A DNA stretch of 64,000 bases from an uncultured Alphaproteobacteria bacterium (GCA_937776645.1 CALMRI010000012.1:1-64000), one strand, 5' to 3'. Shown: positions 30,701 to 41,281, counted from the stretch's first letter. Translations and numbers: made by a program. The notes: generated from the letters alone by a model not told the origin.

Positions 30701-31645
30701 TTATTCCAACACCATGCCCGGCGCAACCGGGTTGCCGCGTAGATAGGCCCCAGCCTCCATCGCGCCCTTGCCTTGTTTTTGCACCCGCGTGAGCCGCAGC
30801 GCGCCGTCGCCGCACGCGATTGTCAGGGCCAGGTCGAGCACGGCTCCCGGGTCATTGGTCAATCGACCGAGATCGACAACCTCCGTCGCTAATACCTTCA
30901 ACCGCTCGCCATCCGCCAGACACCAAGCGCCAGGCCAGGGATCAAGCGCCCGCACCAACCGCTCAAGTTCCGGCGCCGGGCGGCTCCAGTCCAGCCGGCC
31001 CACCTCCCGAGAGAGTTTCGGCGCGTAGGTGACACCCGTATCGGGTTGCGGCTTGGAGACCAAGGTTCCCGCCGCCACCCCCTCTATCACTGGCACGATC
31101 AGCCGCGCGCCCATTGCAGCCAAGGCGTCGTGCAAAGTCGTACCGGTGGTCGTCGGGGTGATCGCCAGACGCTCAGTCAAAAGCATGGGACCGGTATCGA
31201 GGCCCTCATCCATACCCATAATCGAAACGCCGGTCTCAGTGTCCCCGGCCATGATCGCCCGCTGGATCGGTGCCGCTCCGCGCCATCTCGGCAACAAAGA
31301 CGCATGCACGTTGATACACCCGAGCCGCGGCGCATCAAGGATTGCCGGGGGCAGGATCAAGCCATAAGCGACGACCACCGCAGCGTCCAATTCAAGTGCC
31401 GCAAAGGAGTGGTGCTCCGCCTCATCATTAAACCGGGCAGGGGTGCGAACCTGGATACCCCGTGCCTCGGCGAAGTCATGGACAGGAGACCGTCGGTCCC
31501 GCTTGCCACGGCCGGCGGGTCGTGGTGGCTGGGTATAAACGGCACAAACCGCATGACCTGCGTCGAGCAACGCTGCCAGAGTTGGGACGGAAAACTCCGG
31601 TGTGCCCATGAAGGCTAGTTTTAGCGAGGAGGCTGGATCCGTCAT
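30701..31645 (-). CDS. fmt: Methionyl-tRNA formyltransferase
   Basis: [88 protein letters not shown]. Confidence 0.97.
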   Translation of the reverse strand: MTDPASSLKLAFMGTPEFSVPTLAALLDAGHAVCAVYTQPPRPAGRGKRDRRSPVHDFAEARGIQVRTPARFNDEAEHHSFAALELDAAVVVAYGLILPPAILDAPRLGCINVHASLLPRWRGAAPIQRAIMAGDTETGVSIMGMDEGLDTGPMLLTERLAITPTTTGTTLHDALAAMGARLIVPVIEGVAAGTLVSKPQPDTGVTYAPKLSREVGRLDWSRPAPELERLVRALDPWPGAWCLADGERLKVLATEVVDLGRLTNDPGAVLDLALTIACGDGALRLTRVQKQGKGAMEAGAYLRGNPVAPGMVLE

Positions 31646-31658
31646 TAAAGGTGATAGG

Positions 31659-32186
31659 TCAGTCGGCCGACTCGAGGTGCCGTTCCCTCTTCGCCTTGAC
31701 CATCTTCTTGAAGATCATGTTCCGCTTCAGGGCCGAGATGTGGTCGACGAATAATATGCCATTGAGGTGGTCGATCTCGTGCTGGATGCAGGTCGCCAGC
31801 AATCCTTCGGTCTTGATCACACGCGACACGCCGGTCTCGTCAAGGTAGAGGATCTTGGCGCCAGCCGGCCGGATTACATCGGCGTAATGGCTCGGCAAAG
31901 AGAGACACCCTTCCTCGTTAATGGCTTCATCCTCGGAGACCGTGAGCAGTTCCGGGTTGGCCATACGGATCGGCCTTGGCTCCTCATCGGCACGCGCGCA
32001 GTCAACGACGACCACCCGACGGGTTACTCCCACTTGCGGCGCGGCCAATCCAACGCCGGGGGCGGCATACATGGTCTCCAGCATGTCGTCCATCAACCGG
32101 CGTATCTCGGCGTCAACCTCGGAAATTTTCGCGCACCTGGTCTTAAGAATCGGATCCGGAGCCCAGATAATTGGAAGTATCGCCAT
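31659..32186 (-). CDS. def: Peptide deformylase
   Basis: [52 protein letters not shown]. Confidence 0.97.
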   Translation of the reverse strand: MAILPIIWAPDPILKTRCAKISEVDAEIRRLMDDMLETMYAAPGVGLAAPQVGVTRRVVVVDCARADEEPRPIRMANPELLTVSEDEAINEEGCLSLPSHYADVIRPAGAKILYLDETGVSRVIKTEGLLATCIQHEIDHLNGILFVDHISALKRNMIFKKMVKAKRERHLESAD

Positions 32187-32536
32187 AATCCCGTGACGCA
32201 AAGTTGCTGCCCCGTGTCACCTAGGGGATCGTTGCGCGGGCGTCAAGATCATCCCGTCAAACTTGGCCTATGAACCCAAAAAACGGCAATATGTTTCGGT
32301 TGGGCCAAAACCGTACTCAACACCCGTCTTCGACAATGGTCTGGCAAACGTCAGCCGGTGACGCCAAATTCCAACCGCCAGACTTTGTCGAAACTTTGTG
32401 AAATACCACATATTTCGCACTCCATATTCCTTGTCGGATAACACCCGGCAAGGGATATGGATGATCTTCGTGAGAAGTCCGAAGGGAACGGCTGAATGAG
32501 CGGATTTGTGGCAATTTGGTTTATCGCGAGCTTCGT

Positions 32537-33291
32537 ATGGTGACCCAAGCCGAGGCTAGTTTCGTGCTCCACGGCATCAAATGGGGCGGCGAGGCCCTTG
32601 GCACATCCGGTGGTCAAGTCATTTAGAACATCGCGACTGTTAATTTTGCAGAACAGCCGTTCAGTTTCAAGAGCTTCATTACTCGAGAGTTTCTGAGCCC
32701 CACAGGTCAGGCCTTCGACGCTTGGAAGGCCGTCGCCAACATCGACTTCGTCGAGGTTAATAATGCCGCTTCGGTTGATATCCGCCTAGGATTTATTTCG
32801 ATTTACGGTGTATCCGACACCCTGGCCAAGGCCTTTTTCCGTTTTGTTAGCGCCAGCTCGACAATCGACTTCGATACTGCCGAATCCTATGTTGTCGACG
32901 AAGGCAATGTCGGTAACGGCAATGTCAACTTCAAGACCGTGGCGGTGCCCGAGATCGGCCACGCCATCGCCGCTGCACAAAATATCTACGGCTCAGCGGC
33001 GGTCGAAGCCCAGAATGGGACGGCTGGAGGATCGAGTTTCCACAAATACCGCTTCACCTCCGATAGCGGCGACGACGTCGTCACCGACCAATTCGCTCCA
33101 TGCTTTTCGACAAATTCCAAATTCAGACAAACATCAACGGAACCGGCCTAAACACCGGCGCCGAAATGCTGACCCGGATCACCGACGGCGCGGCGGGCCC
33201 GGCGGTGATTGATCTGGGCGGTGGCAACTCCATCACCTTCCAGGGGGTCTCCGTCAACTACTTCATAAGTTCGGATTTCGAGTTCTTCTAA
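32537..33291 (+). pseudogene. Decayed M10/serralysin-like metalloprotease with RTX-type C-terminus
   Basis: MVTQAEASFVLHGIKWGGEALGTSGGQVI*NIATVNFAEQPFSFKSFITREFLSPTGQAFDAWKAVANIDFVEVNNAASVDIRLGF...IDFDTAESYVVDEGNVGNGNVNFKTVAVPEIGHAIA; frameshift; GPAVIDLGGGNSITFQGVSVNYFISSDFEFF. Confidence 0.7.
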
Positions 33292-33893
33292 GCCGTGTCA
33301 TCCCACCCGACGGTTTGTAACCAGGGCCAGCGCGCCACATAGCTTTCCGCCTTCGCCTCAAAGAGATCGCGTTGGGCATAGAGCTTGTTGGCCCGCAGCA
33401 CGCCTTCAAACATCTCGTCCAGGCCATAGGGTGCAGCGGTCCGATAGCCGCCCTTGCCATCCGATCCGATGGCGACACAGGTGCCGGTCACAAGGAAACT
33501 CGATATGCCATGCTCGCTACTGCGCAGTGGCGCGCGGGGATGACCAAAACGCGCTTCGTACCAGAGATGAACACGAGCCTGATTGCGAATTTCGACCTCA
33601 ACCCCCAGATCCGCGAAAAGCGCCGCCCCACGCCGGATGATCGCATCCTCCGCCGCGTAACTCGTATCCACGGCGTCGTGGTAAAAAACGTCATAGTCCT
33701 TGATATTTTCGGTCACGGGACGATCGGACAGGATATTCCACAAGCTCTGATAAAGGCATCCGGCCACCAACCAGGCATCCTTTGCTCCAAGGTACCCTAT
33801 CCGCTGAAGGATCGATTTATTCGCTGGATTACGGCACGCCATCTCAAGGAATAATTCCGGCGTTCGAGCCTGTTGATCAACACTGTAAATCAT
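33288..33893 (-). CDS. Nucleotidyltransferase family protein (NTP_transf_6-like)
   Basis: GAKDAWLVAGCLYQSLWN, NIKDYDVFYHD, VEIRNQARVHLWYEARFG. Confidence 0.75.
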   Translation of the reverse strand: MIYSVDQQARTPELFLEMACRNPANKSILQRIGYLGAKDAWLVAGCLYQSLWNILSDRPVTENIKDYDVFYHDAVDTSYAAEDAIIRRGAALFADLGVEVEIRNQARVHLWYEARFGHPRAPLRSSEHGISSFLVTGTCVAIGSDGKGGYRTAAPYGLDEMFEGVLRANKLYAQRDLFEAKAESYVARWPWLQTVGWDDTA

Positions 33894-34042
33894 ACCGAAT
33901 TATAGGTGTCCGATGGATTCGGATCAATCTGAGTGGTCGCACCGCATCCGTCACAACCACAAACCACCCAACGTCGATCGTTTGACCAAGGCGCTGAGCG
34001 GACTTAAAATATCTCATCGTGAACTCTTGAGAGTCAGCCCTC

Positions 34043-34819
34043 ATGTTAAGCGACAAAACCGCTATTATTACCGGAGGCAGCCAAGGGATCGGTGCCGCCA
34101 TCGCGGAAGCATTCGCCGACAATGGAGCCGGGGTCATGATCATCGCCCGGACCGCCTCAGTGCTTGAGGAAACCGCAGCGCGGATCCGCGCCAAAACCGG
34201 CCGTGAGGTCAAAACCCTGGCGAGCGATCTGCGCGAGGCGGACGCCCCGACCAAGGCCATCGAAGCGGCGACGCAGATCTTCGGGCGCCTCGACATCGTG
34301 GTCAACAACGCCGGCGCCACCAAACGGGCGGATTTCTTTGAGCTGACCGACGAGGATTTCGTCGATGGCTTCGCTCTCAAATTCTTCGCCATGATGCGCA
34401 TGACCAGGGCCGCTTGGCCGCATTTGATAGGCAGTGGCGGCAGCATTCTTAATATCATTGGCGTGGGCGCGCGATACGGCAGCCCGGAATTCACCATTGG
34501 CGGGCCGGTCAATTCCGCTTGTCACAACTTCACCAAGGCGATGGCCGAGCGCGGGCGTGCCGACGGGGTCCGGGTCAATGCGATCAATCCCGGCCCGGTA
34601 CGCACACCGCGCCTGCAGCGCACCCTGGAGCGCATGATGACCGAGCAGGCAATATCCCAGAGCGAAGCAATGAACCAGGTCCGCGACACCTTCCAGGCGA
34701 CCCGGATCGGCGAGCCCGAGGACATTGCCAATCTTGCGCTCTTCGTCGCTTCGGAAAAAGGCAGCTTACTGCACGGCTCGGTGATCGACATGGACGGCGG
34801 CGCCGTGAAGGCCCTCTAA
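34043..34819 (+). CDS. SDR family oxidoreductase
   Basis: TAIITGGSQGIGAAIAEAFADNGAGV, VVNNAGATKRADF, C-terminal SLLHGSVIDMDGGAVKAL. Confidence 0.93.
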   Translation: MLSDKTAIITGGSQGIGAAIAEAFADNGAGVMIIARTASVLEETAARIRAKTGREVKTLASDLREADAPTKAIEAATQIFGRLDIVVNNAGATKRADFFELTDEDFVDGFALKFFAMMRMTRAAWPHLIGSGGSILNIIGVGARYGSPEFTIGGPVNSACHNFTKAMAERGRADGVRVNAINPGPVRTPRLQRTLERMMTEQAISQSEAMNQVRDTFQATRIGEPEDIANLALFVASEKGSLLHGSVIDMDGGAVKAL

Positions 34820-34877
34820 CGTTGTTCGCTACCCCAGGGAGCGAACCAACTGGCACGCCCTGGATTGAGCCTAAGGC

Positions 34878-35930
34878 GTGAACCTAAAATTCAGATGCTT
34901 TTCCATACAGCTCGCGACGCTCGGCGCCGGCGCTTTGGGAGGGTGGGCTTTTAACCTAATCGGAGTGCCGCTACCATGGCTGCTCGGTCCGTTGCTCACC
35001 ATCGGTGCCCTCAGTCTTACCGGTCTTTCGCTGTCGACGCCGTGGGGTAGCCGGCAGACCGGCCAACTTTTGCTCGGTACCGGCATTGGCCTCAAGTTCA
35101 CCCTGCCCGTGGCGCTGTTCGTCGCCGACCACATTGGGATCATGGTGTTTAGCGCGCTTGCGTCGATGGGCTTTGGCCTGGTCGCGGCATTCCTACTGCA
35201 ACGCACCGCCCGCACGGATATTGCAACTGCCTATTTCTCCTGCGTACCCGGCGGTGTCGCCGAAATGTCGGTCCAGGCGGAACGCTATGGCGGCGAAAGC
35301 GGTCCGGTGGCTCTGGCCCAATCGCTCAGGGTGCTCTGTGTAGTAACCACCATCCCAATCGGCCTCACCTGGCTTGGCGCCACCGGGGAACCCCTTTTCC
35401 AAATCAACCGAATTCCGTTTGATCCGGCAAGCTTCCCATTGCTGCTGCTGATCGGCTTGGTGCTGGGCGGTGGTCTGGCACGTCTGAGGGTTGGCAACGC
35501 CTGGATGATGGGGCCGCTGGCCGGTGCCGCCCTGATCTCAACGATGGGAATCAACCTCTCGGGAATACCGTGCGAGTTGCTTAATATTTCGCAAGTTCTG
35601 ATCGGAAGCACTCTCGGACTCCGCTATCGCCGAGAAATGATGCTCCGCCTAAAATTTTTCATCGCACCGGCGGCGATCAGCACTCTGGCCCTGGTTGGCC
35701 TCAACGTCCTGTTCGGCATCACCGTCGGCATGATGACTGGACTACCGATCTCATCGCTGATCCTCTCCGTGGCACCGGGAGGCATGGCGGAGATGGCGAT
35801 TACCGCCAAGGTGCTGGGCCTTGCGGTCCCGTTGGTGGTGGCGTTTCAAATCGTGCGGATCTTCATCGTCATCGCCATCAGCGGACTGGTTTTTCGCCAT
35901 GCCCTACGCCGTCGCCCGCCGATGAATTGA
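34878..35930 (+). CDS. AbrB family membrane protein (putative ammonia monooxygenase, PF05145-like)
   Basis: Polytopic; repeated FNLIGVPLPWLLGPLLTIGAL / NAWMMGPLAGAALIST and VPGGVAEMSVQAERYGG / APGGMAEMAITAKVLG. Confidence 0.85.
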   Translation: MNLKFRCFSIQLATLGAGALGGWAFNLIGVPLPWLLGPLLTIGALSLTGLSLSTPWGSRQTGQLLLGTGIGLKFTLPVALFVADHIGIMVFSALASMGFGLVAAFLLQRTARTDIATAYFSCVPGGVAEMSVQAERYGGESGPVALAQSLRVLCVVTTIPIGLTWLGATGEPLFQINRIPFDPASFPLLLLIGLVLGGGLARLRVGNAWMMGPLAGAALISTMGINLSGIPCELLNISQVLIGSTLGLRYRREMMLRLKFFIAPAAISTLALVGLNVLFGITVGMMTGLPISSLILSVAPGGMAEMAITAKVLGLAVPLVVAFQIVRIFIVIAISGLVFRHALRRRPPMN

Positions 35931-35993
35931 CGAGTTCCGGTGGTGGTCCTAGTTTATTAGCAAATTCCTTTACCAATCGCCGGAGGATAGTCG

Positions 35994-37400
35994 ATGTCCG
36001 AGACCGCTAAACTTGCTGCATTCGCCGCCAACATCACCTATGATGCGCTACCGATCGAAGTCGCCGAGCGGGCTAAATTCCTGATCATGGACATCGTTGG
36101 TAATACGCTCAGAGCACGCCACGATGCAGAGTCGACACCCGCGTTGATCGCCGCCAGTAAGGCGCTGGGCTATGCCGGCGGGGCCAGTCGGGTGATCGGT
36201 AGTTCCGAGACCTACACGCCGCCCGCCGCCGCGATGATCAATGGTACTCTGGCCCATAGCCTGGACTTCGACGACACCCATGCCTCAGGCTCGATCCATT
36301 CCAGCGCGCCAATCGTACCGGCGGCGCTGGCAGCGGCCGAGATGGTCGGCGCAGATGGCAAGACGGTAATCGCGGCGATCGTCGCCGGCTACGAAGTGCA
36401 GATCCGGCTCAGCCTGGCGCTGAACCCGAGCGAGCACTATCAGCGCGGCTATCACCCCTCGGCAACCTGCGGGGTGTTTGGCGCGGCGGCGGCAGCGGGG
36501 CGGATCTTCAATCTCGACGCAAAGGGTATCGAAAGCGCGCTGGGCATCGCCGAATGCCAGAGCTCCGGCTCGATGCGATTTCTTGCCGATGGCGCATGGA
36601 CCAAGCGTTTTCAGGTCGGTTATGCCGGGCATAACGGCCTGCTGGCAGCCTCGTTGGCCCGCGAGGGCTTTGTTGGCCCCGCCGGATCGATCGAGGGCAA
36701 GGACGGCTTCCTGCAATCCTATGCGCCAAACTCAGACAACGCCCGGGCGGCGGCGGACCTAGGAACGGTTTGGGAGACAATGAATATCGGCGTCAAACCC
36801 TATCCGTCATGCCGCTACAGTCATGCGGCGATGGCCGCCATCGCCACGACGCGGTTGGCCAATGACATCAAGGCGGACGAGGTCGACGCGGTCGAGGTCG
36901 GCTTGCCACATACCGGTTGGCGGATCATTGGCGAGGATGACGACTTTAAGCGTCATCCGACTAGCGCTGTCGATGGCCAGTTCTCGATGCCGTTCTGTGG
37001 TGCGGTGGTCCTACGCCAAGGCACCATGGGCTGGGACGACTACGCCAAACATCTGAATGACAACGAGACCATTGCGCTGGCTGCCAAGTTCAGCACCATT
37101 ACCGATCCTTGGGCAGAGGCCGAATATCCGGCGAATATGTCCGGCATCGTGCGGATTAAAACGCCGCGCGGCACTTTTGAAGAAAAGGTCGTGGTGCCCA
37201 AGGGCGAGCCGGACAACTTCATGAGCTCAGGCGAGGCGCGGGCGAAATTCGATGACTTAGTCTCTCCCTACCTCGACTTAGTCCAGCGTGACGCGTTGAG
37301 CGATGCTGTGCTTGGTCTGGAAAAGGCCGGTTCGGTCGTGGCAATGCTAGAGCTTACCCGCACCGAGCAGACAGCGATCCGGATGGCTGGTGAGGATTGA
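35994..37400 (+). CDS. MmgE/PrpD family protein
   Basis: AMINGTLAHSLDFDDTHASGSIHSSAPIVPAALAAAEMVGADGKTVIAAIVAGYEVQIRLSLAL; KPYPSCRYSHAAMAA. Confidence 0.93.
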   Translation: MSETAKLAAFAANITYDALPIEVAERAKFLIMDIVGNTLRARHDAESTPALIAASKALGYAGGASRVIGSSETYTPPAAAMINGTLAHSLDFDDTHASGSIHSSAPIVPAALAAAEMVGADGKTVIAAIVAGYEVQIRLSLALNPSEHYQRGYHPSATCGVFGAAAAAGRIFNLDAKGIESALGIAECQSSGSMRFLADGAWTKRFQVGYAGHNGLLAASLAREGFVGPAGSIEGKDGFLQSYAPNSDNARAAADLGTVWETMNIGVKPYPSCRYSHAAMAAIATTRLANDIKADEVDAVEVGLPHTGWRIIGEDDDFKRHPTSAVDGQFSMPFCGAVVLRQGTMGWDDYAKHLNDNETIALAAKFSTITDPWAEAEYPANMSGIVRIKTPRGTFEEKVVVPKGEPDNFMSSGEARAKFDDLVSPYLDLVQRDALSDAVLGLEKAGSVVAMLELTRTEQTAIRMAGED

Positions 37401-37441
37401 GCCGACAAAGACCGGCCGCACGAAAATTGGGGGAGAAATCC

Positions 37442-37960
37442 GTGAGTTATGCCAGCACGCCGGTGCCAGGAACCGAGGGAGAGCGGCGATTTCGCGAGGA
37501 TATCGGCCGCTATTTTGAGGATTTCACGATCGGTGATATCTACGAGCACCGCCCCGGTCGAACCATCAATGAAGCCGACAATTCCTGGTTCACCCTGCTG
37601 ACGATGAACACTCATCCGCTGCATTTCGATGCCGAATACGCCAAGATCAGCGAGTTTGGTAAGCTGTTGGTGAATTCATGCCTGACCCTCTCGATAGTCG
37701 CCGGCATGAGCGTTAGCGACGTCAGCCAGAAAGCCGTGGCGAATCTCGGGTGGACCGACATCAAACTGCCGGCCCCGGTTTTCGTCGGCGACACGATCTA
37801 TGCCGAGTCCCAAGTCCTCGACAAACGCGAGTCGAAATCGCGCCCGACCCAGGGCATCGTCTCAGTACGAACCATCGGTAAAAAAGCCGACGGCGCAATG
37901 TTCATGAGCTTTGATCGCTCCATGCTGGTCGCCAAACGCGGCCATGGAATAGAGAACTAG
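37442..37960 (+). CDS. MaoC family dehydratase
   Basis: RYFEDFTIGDIYEHRPGRTINEADNSWFTLLTMNTHPLHFDAEYAK. Confidence 0.92.
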   Translation: MSYASTPVPGTEGERRFREDIGRYFEDFTIGDIYEHRPGRTINEADNSWFTLLTMNTHPLHFDAEYAKISEFGKLLVNSCLTLSIVAGMSVSDVSQKAVANLGWTDIKLPAPVFVGDTIYAESQVLDKRESKSRPTQGIVSVRTIGKKADGAMFMSFDRSMLVAKRGHGIEN

Positions 37961-37978
37961 CGTTAGTCAATTTGGACC

Positions 37979-38112
37979 GTCATCCCAGCGAACGGGGAGA
38001 CCCATTCCTCTAGCGGACGATCCCCGGGGTGGCGGTTGAAAAATTCGACCCGGCAGGCATTTGAAACGCTGGTGGAATGGGTCCCGGCTTTCGCCGGGAT
38101 AACGACAAGTTT
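37979..38112. repeat. REP-like inverted-repeat intergenic element
   Basis: GTCATCCCAGCGAACGGGGAGACCCATTC ... GAATGGGTCCCGGCTTTCGCCGGGATAACGAC; outer arms are imperfect inverted repeats flanking about 75 bp. Confidence 0.75.
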
Positions 38113-38165
38113 TTAGCTTGGGCGAGGCCTAGGCAAAACCAACTTCAGCTTGAGAGAGAAAACAA

Positions 38166-39341
38166 ATGACGTTAGTGGAAGAGTTCACGGTCGAAGAGCG
38201 GGCGGAACAGGAGCGCATGATCCTCGACAGCGTCGACCGGTTCCTGGAACGCGACGTGGCGCCTTACGCCCACGATCTGGAGGCCGAGGACACTTATCCC
38301 CAGGAGATCGTCGACAAGATGATCGATATGGGCCTGTTCGGGGCCACGATCGGCGTGGAATATGGCGGGCTTGGTCTTTCGGCCTCAACTTACGCCAAGA
38401 TCGTCGAGCGAGTGTCGACGGTCTGGATGTCGGTCTCTGGCATCTTCAACTCGCATTTGATTATGGCAGCGACGGTTGAGCGCGCCGGCACGGAAGAGCA
38501 GAAAGTCAAATGGTTGCCGCGTTTCGCCAGTGGCGAGCTGCGCGGTGGCATCGCCTTGACCGAGCCGGATGCCGGCACCGATTTACAGGGTATCCGCACC
38601 CGGGCCGAAAAGTCCGGCAACGGCTACGTGTTAAATGGCGCCAAGACCTGGATTAGCAATGCCGTCGAAGGCGGGGTGCTGGCGATCCTGGCCAAGACCA
38701 ACCCGGAAGCCGAGCCGCGCCATAAGGGCATGAGCTTGTTTCTGGTGGAGAAAAGCAAGGAATTCAAAGTAGATAAAAGGATGAAGAAGCTCGGCTATAA
38801 GGGCATCGATTCCGGTGAGTTCATCATGGACGATCTTTTTGTCCCCGGCGAGAACCTGGTTGGCAGTGGCGAGGGGCGTGGCCTTCAACAGATCCTTGGC
38901 GGCCTCGAGCTAGGCCGGATCAATGTTGCGGCCCGCGGTGTCGGCATCGCCCGGGCCTGTCTTTTGAAATCCGTCGAATATGCCCAAATCCGCAAGACCT
39001 TCGGTAAGCCGATCTGCGAACATCAATCCATTCAAATCAAGCTTGCCGACATGGCGGTCCAAGTGGAGATCGCCCGTCTTTTGACCGAGCAGGCGGCCCG
39101 CGCCTATGACAAGGGTGAACGCTGTGACATGGAGGCCGGGATGGCAAAACTCGTGGCCAGCGAGGCAGCACTTTCGAACAGTCTGGAAGCCATGCGAATA
39201 CACGGCGCCTATGGTTATTCCAAGGAGTTTGACATCGAACGCTACTACCGCGACGCCCCGCTGCTGGCGATTGGCGAAGGAACCAACGAGCTGCAGAAAT
39301 TGATCATCGCCAAGCAGGTCATCGCTCGAAACCCAGCCTGA
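38166..39341 (+). CDS. Acyl-CoA dehydrogenase family protein
   Basis: GGIALTEPDAGTDLQGIRT, GYVLNGAKTWISNA, RKTFGKPICEHQSIQIKLADM, MRIHGAYGYSKEFDIERYYRDA. Confidence 0.95.
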   Translation: MTLVEEFTVEERAEQERMILDSVDRFLERDVAPYAHDLEAEDTYPQEIVDKMIDMGLFGATIGVEYGGLGLSASTYAKIVERVSTVWMSVSGIFNSHLIMAATVERAGTEEQKVKWLPRFASGELRGGIALTEPDAGTDLQGIRTRAEKSGNGYVLNGAKTWISNAVEGGVLAILAKTNPEAEPRHKGMSLFLVEKSKEFKVDKRMKKLGYKGIDSGEFIMDDLFVPGENLVGSGEGRGLQQILGGLELGRINVAARGVGIARACLLKSVEYAQIRKTFGKPICEHQSIQIKLADMAVQVEIARLLTEQAARAYDKGERCDMEAGMAKLVASEAALSNSLEAMRIHGAYGYSKEFDIERYYRDAPLLAIGEGTNELQKLIIAKQVIARNPA

Positions 39342-39353
39342 CGAGATCTCGAT

Positions 39354-40208
39354 CTAGGAGACTGGGATCGTCGGCCATCCGGCCAGGGTTGTCCTGACCA
39401 TGTGTCGTTTCTCGCGGGTGTCGTCATAGACCATCGCCCGATGGACCACGGCGAGATTATCCCACATGACCAGGTCATGCGGGCGCCAGACATGGCTATA
39501 GACATAACGCCTCTGGGTGGCGAACGCTTTTAGTTCTTCGATCAAGGCGCTCCCTTGGTCTTCCGCCATACCCTCGATCCTGGCGGTATGTGCGCCGATA
39601 TAGAGCGATTTACCAAGCGATCCGCGGTTCAACACCAAGGCTTGGCGCACCGGCGGCAGGAGCTCACGTTCAACGTCGGTGATCAGATTTAGGTCCAATT
39701 TGTCGCGGCCATAGGCGTAGTGATGGATCGCGATCCGTCCCTCGACCGCCGTCTTCAAGTGCTCCGGCAGATCCTTGTAAGCCGCGCGCATCGATGCGAA
39801 CTCGGTATTGCCGCCGGTCCGCGCAATGATCCGCCCGGACAGCATCGAGGCCCAGGCCGGCACCGGCTTGAACGAACTATCCGCGTGCCAGACGCCATTC
39901 GCCCGGCCATTGATAATCTGGCGATGGTCCGGCGGGACAATCTCTCGGTCGGGGCCAAGGTTCGATATCATCGCCAAGGGGCTGCCAGCCCCAGGCGTAC
40001 CAACCTTGGTTCCCTCCAGCGGTCCAAAACGTTCAGTGAAGCGGATCTGTTCGACGTCGGTGATATCCTGGTCTCGATAGACCAGGACGGAATACGCGTC
40101 GAAGGCGGCGCGGATTGCCTCGAAATCCTGATCATTGGGACCACCGACCAAATCAAGACCGGTGACTTCAGCTGCGAGACAGGGATGAAGCGGGGTGATT
40201 GTCAGCAT
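39354..40208 (-). CDS. TauD/TfdA family 2OG-Fe(II) dioxygenase
   Basis: NGVWHADSSFKPVPAWASMLSGRIIARTGGNTEFASMRAAYKDLP; VWRPHDLVMWDNLAVVHRAM. Confidence 0.93.
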   Translation of the reverse strand: MLTITPLHPCLAAEVTGLDLVGGPNDQDFEAIRAAFDAYSVLVYRDQDITDVEQIRFTERFGPLEGTKVGTPGAGSPLAMISNLGPDREIVPPDHRQIINGRANGVWHADSSFKPVPAWASMLSGRIIARTGGNTEFASMRAAYKDLPEHLKTAVEGRIAIHHYAYGRDKLDLNLITDVERELLPPVRQALVLNRGSLGKSLYIGAHTARIEGMAEDQGSALIEELKAFATQRRYVYSHVWRPHDLVMWDNLAVVHRAMVYDDTREKRHMVRTTLAGWPTIPVS

Positions 40209-40269
40209 CGCGCTATCGGCTCAGCTTTGGTGAAGCAACCAAGACAGTTAGTTCCCATCGGTCTCGAAC

Positions 40270-41073
40270 CTAATGGCCCGAGCCGTCAGGGCGTTTCATG
40301 TAGGCGGTTGGGTCGCGGGTCGCCAGCATCTTCGGATTGGAGCCAGGACGCTCGGACGGGCGGGCGAACTGAACGACCAGGATCTCGGCGCCGGCTGCGC
40401 CAGCCCGCAACGTCGGCGACGTTTCATTGGACGGGACATGGATCAGCGAGTGACGCGTCAGGGTTTTACCCTCCTGCCCTCCAGCTACTGCCTGTCGCAC
40501 TTCACCTTCACAGACCAGATAGTATTGGCCGCCAGCATCTGAAACGGGGCCATCGATTTCCGCTCCCGACCCAAGGCGGATGCCAACGGCGTCGAGCCCA
40601 TCCGCCGTATCCGGCATCAACGCCTCGCGCACGACCGCGCCCGGCGCCGGCGCCGGTCGGCTGGTGTCAAACCACCCGGCGATATTACGGCCGGCCCGGC
40701 CCGGCATATTGTGGCGATTGCCCGGCATGGCGAAAAAGCCACCGCTGGCGATGGGTCTGAGGGTAAAGAAGGCGAAGCCCTGCTGTTCGCCAACGATTGG
40801 GCCATAGGGCGTGTAGGCGTCGGCGTATTGAAAGGTCACTGCATCGGCAGCTTTTTTGCCCATCCTGCAGGCTCCCTCGACGACAATCTGGAACTGATCG
40901 ATGTCGTGAAAATGCGGATCAATCCGGGCATCCGGATAAAGCCGGTCGACCAGAAAAGCCTGAGGATTTTCGTCGATAATGCCCGGGCTGCCGATATAGT
41001 CAACCCGCCGCCCCGTGCCCCCGGCCCGCGTGACCACTACTTCCTTCGCCTCTGTGCTGGCAACGGATTGCAT
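40270..41073 (-). CDS. Cupin-type hypothetical protein
   Basis: DARIDPHFHDIDQFQIVVEGACRMGKKA cupin-like motif; tandem second half. Confidence 0.6.
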   Translation of the reverse strand: MQSVASTEAKEVVVTRAGGTGRRVDYIGSPGIIDENPQAFLVDRLYPDARIDPHFHDIDQFQIVVEGACRMGKKAADAVTFQYADAYTPYGPIVGEQQGFAFFTLRPIASGGFFAMPGNRHNMPGRAGRNIAGWFDTSRPAPAPGAVVREALMPDTADGLDAVGIRLGSGAEIDGPVSDAGGQYYLVCEGEVRQAVAGGQEGKTLTRHSLIHVPSNETSPTLRAGAAGAEILVVQFARPSERPGSNPKMLATRDPTAYMKRPDGSGH

Positions 41074-41281
41074 GGCACTTCTCCCCCTCACTCCGCATTC
41101 GCCGGAAATATTATCAGAGCTTAGCCCAAAGTTGCCGGCATTCCAGCCCTACATTGCCGGGCCGGCAATTATACACCGTTCGGGGTCGCCATTTTCGGAG
41201 TTTCGCACTGCCCCTGCGCACTGCCGCCATTGTGCTGTAAATTGGGTGGGACATTGTTTTGGACCGATTGGGGCATAAGAC

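Noticed and set aside
39720-40760. 346-aa plus-strand ORF antisense to the TauD and cupin genes
   Set aside because: Overlaps confident minus-strand genes; composition typical of GC-rich antisense frames.
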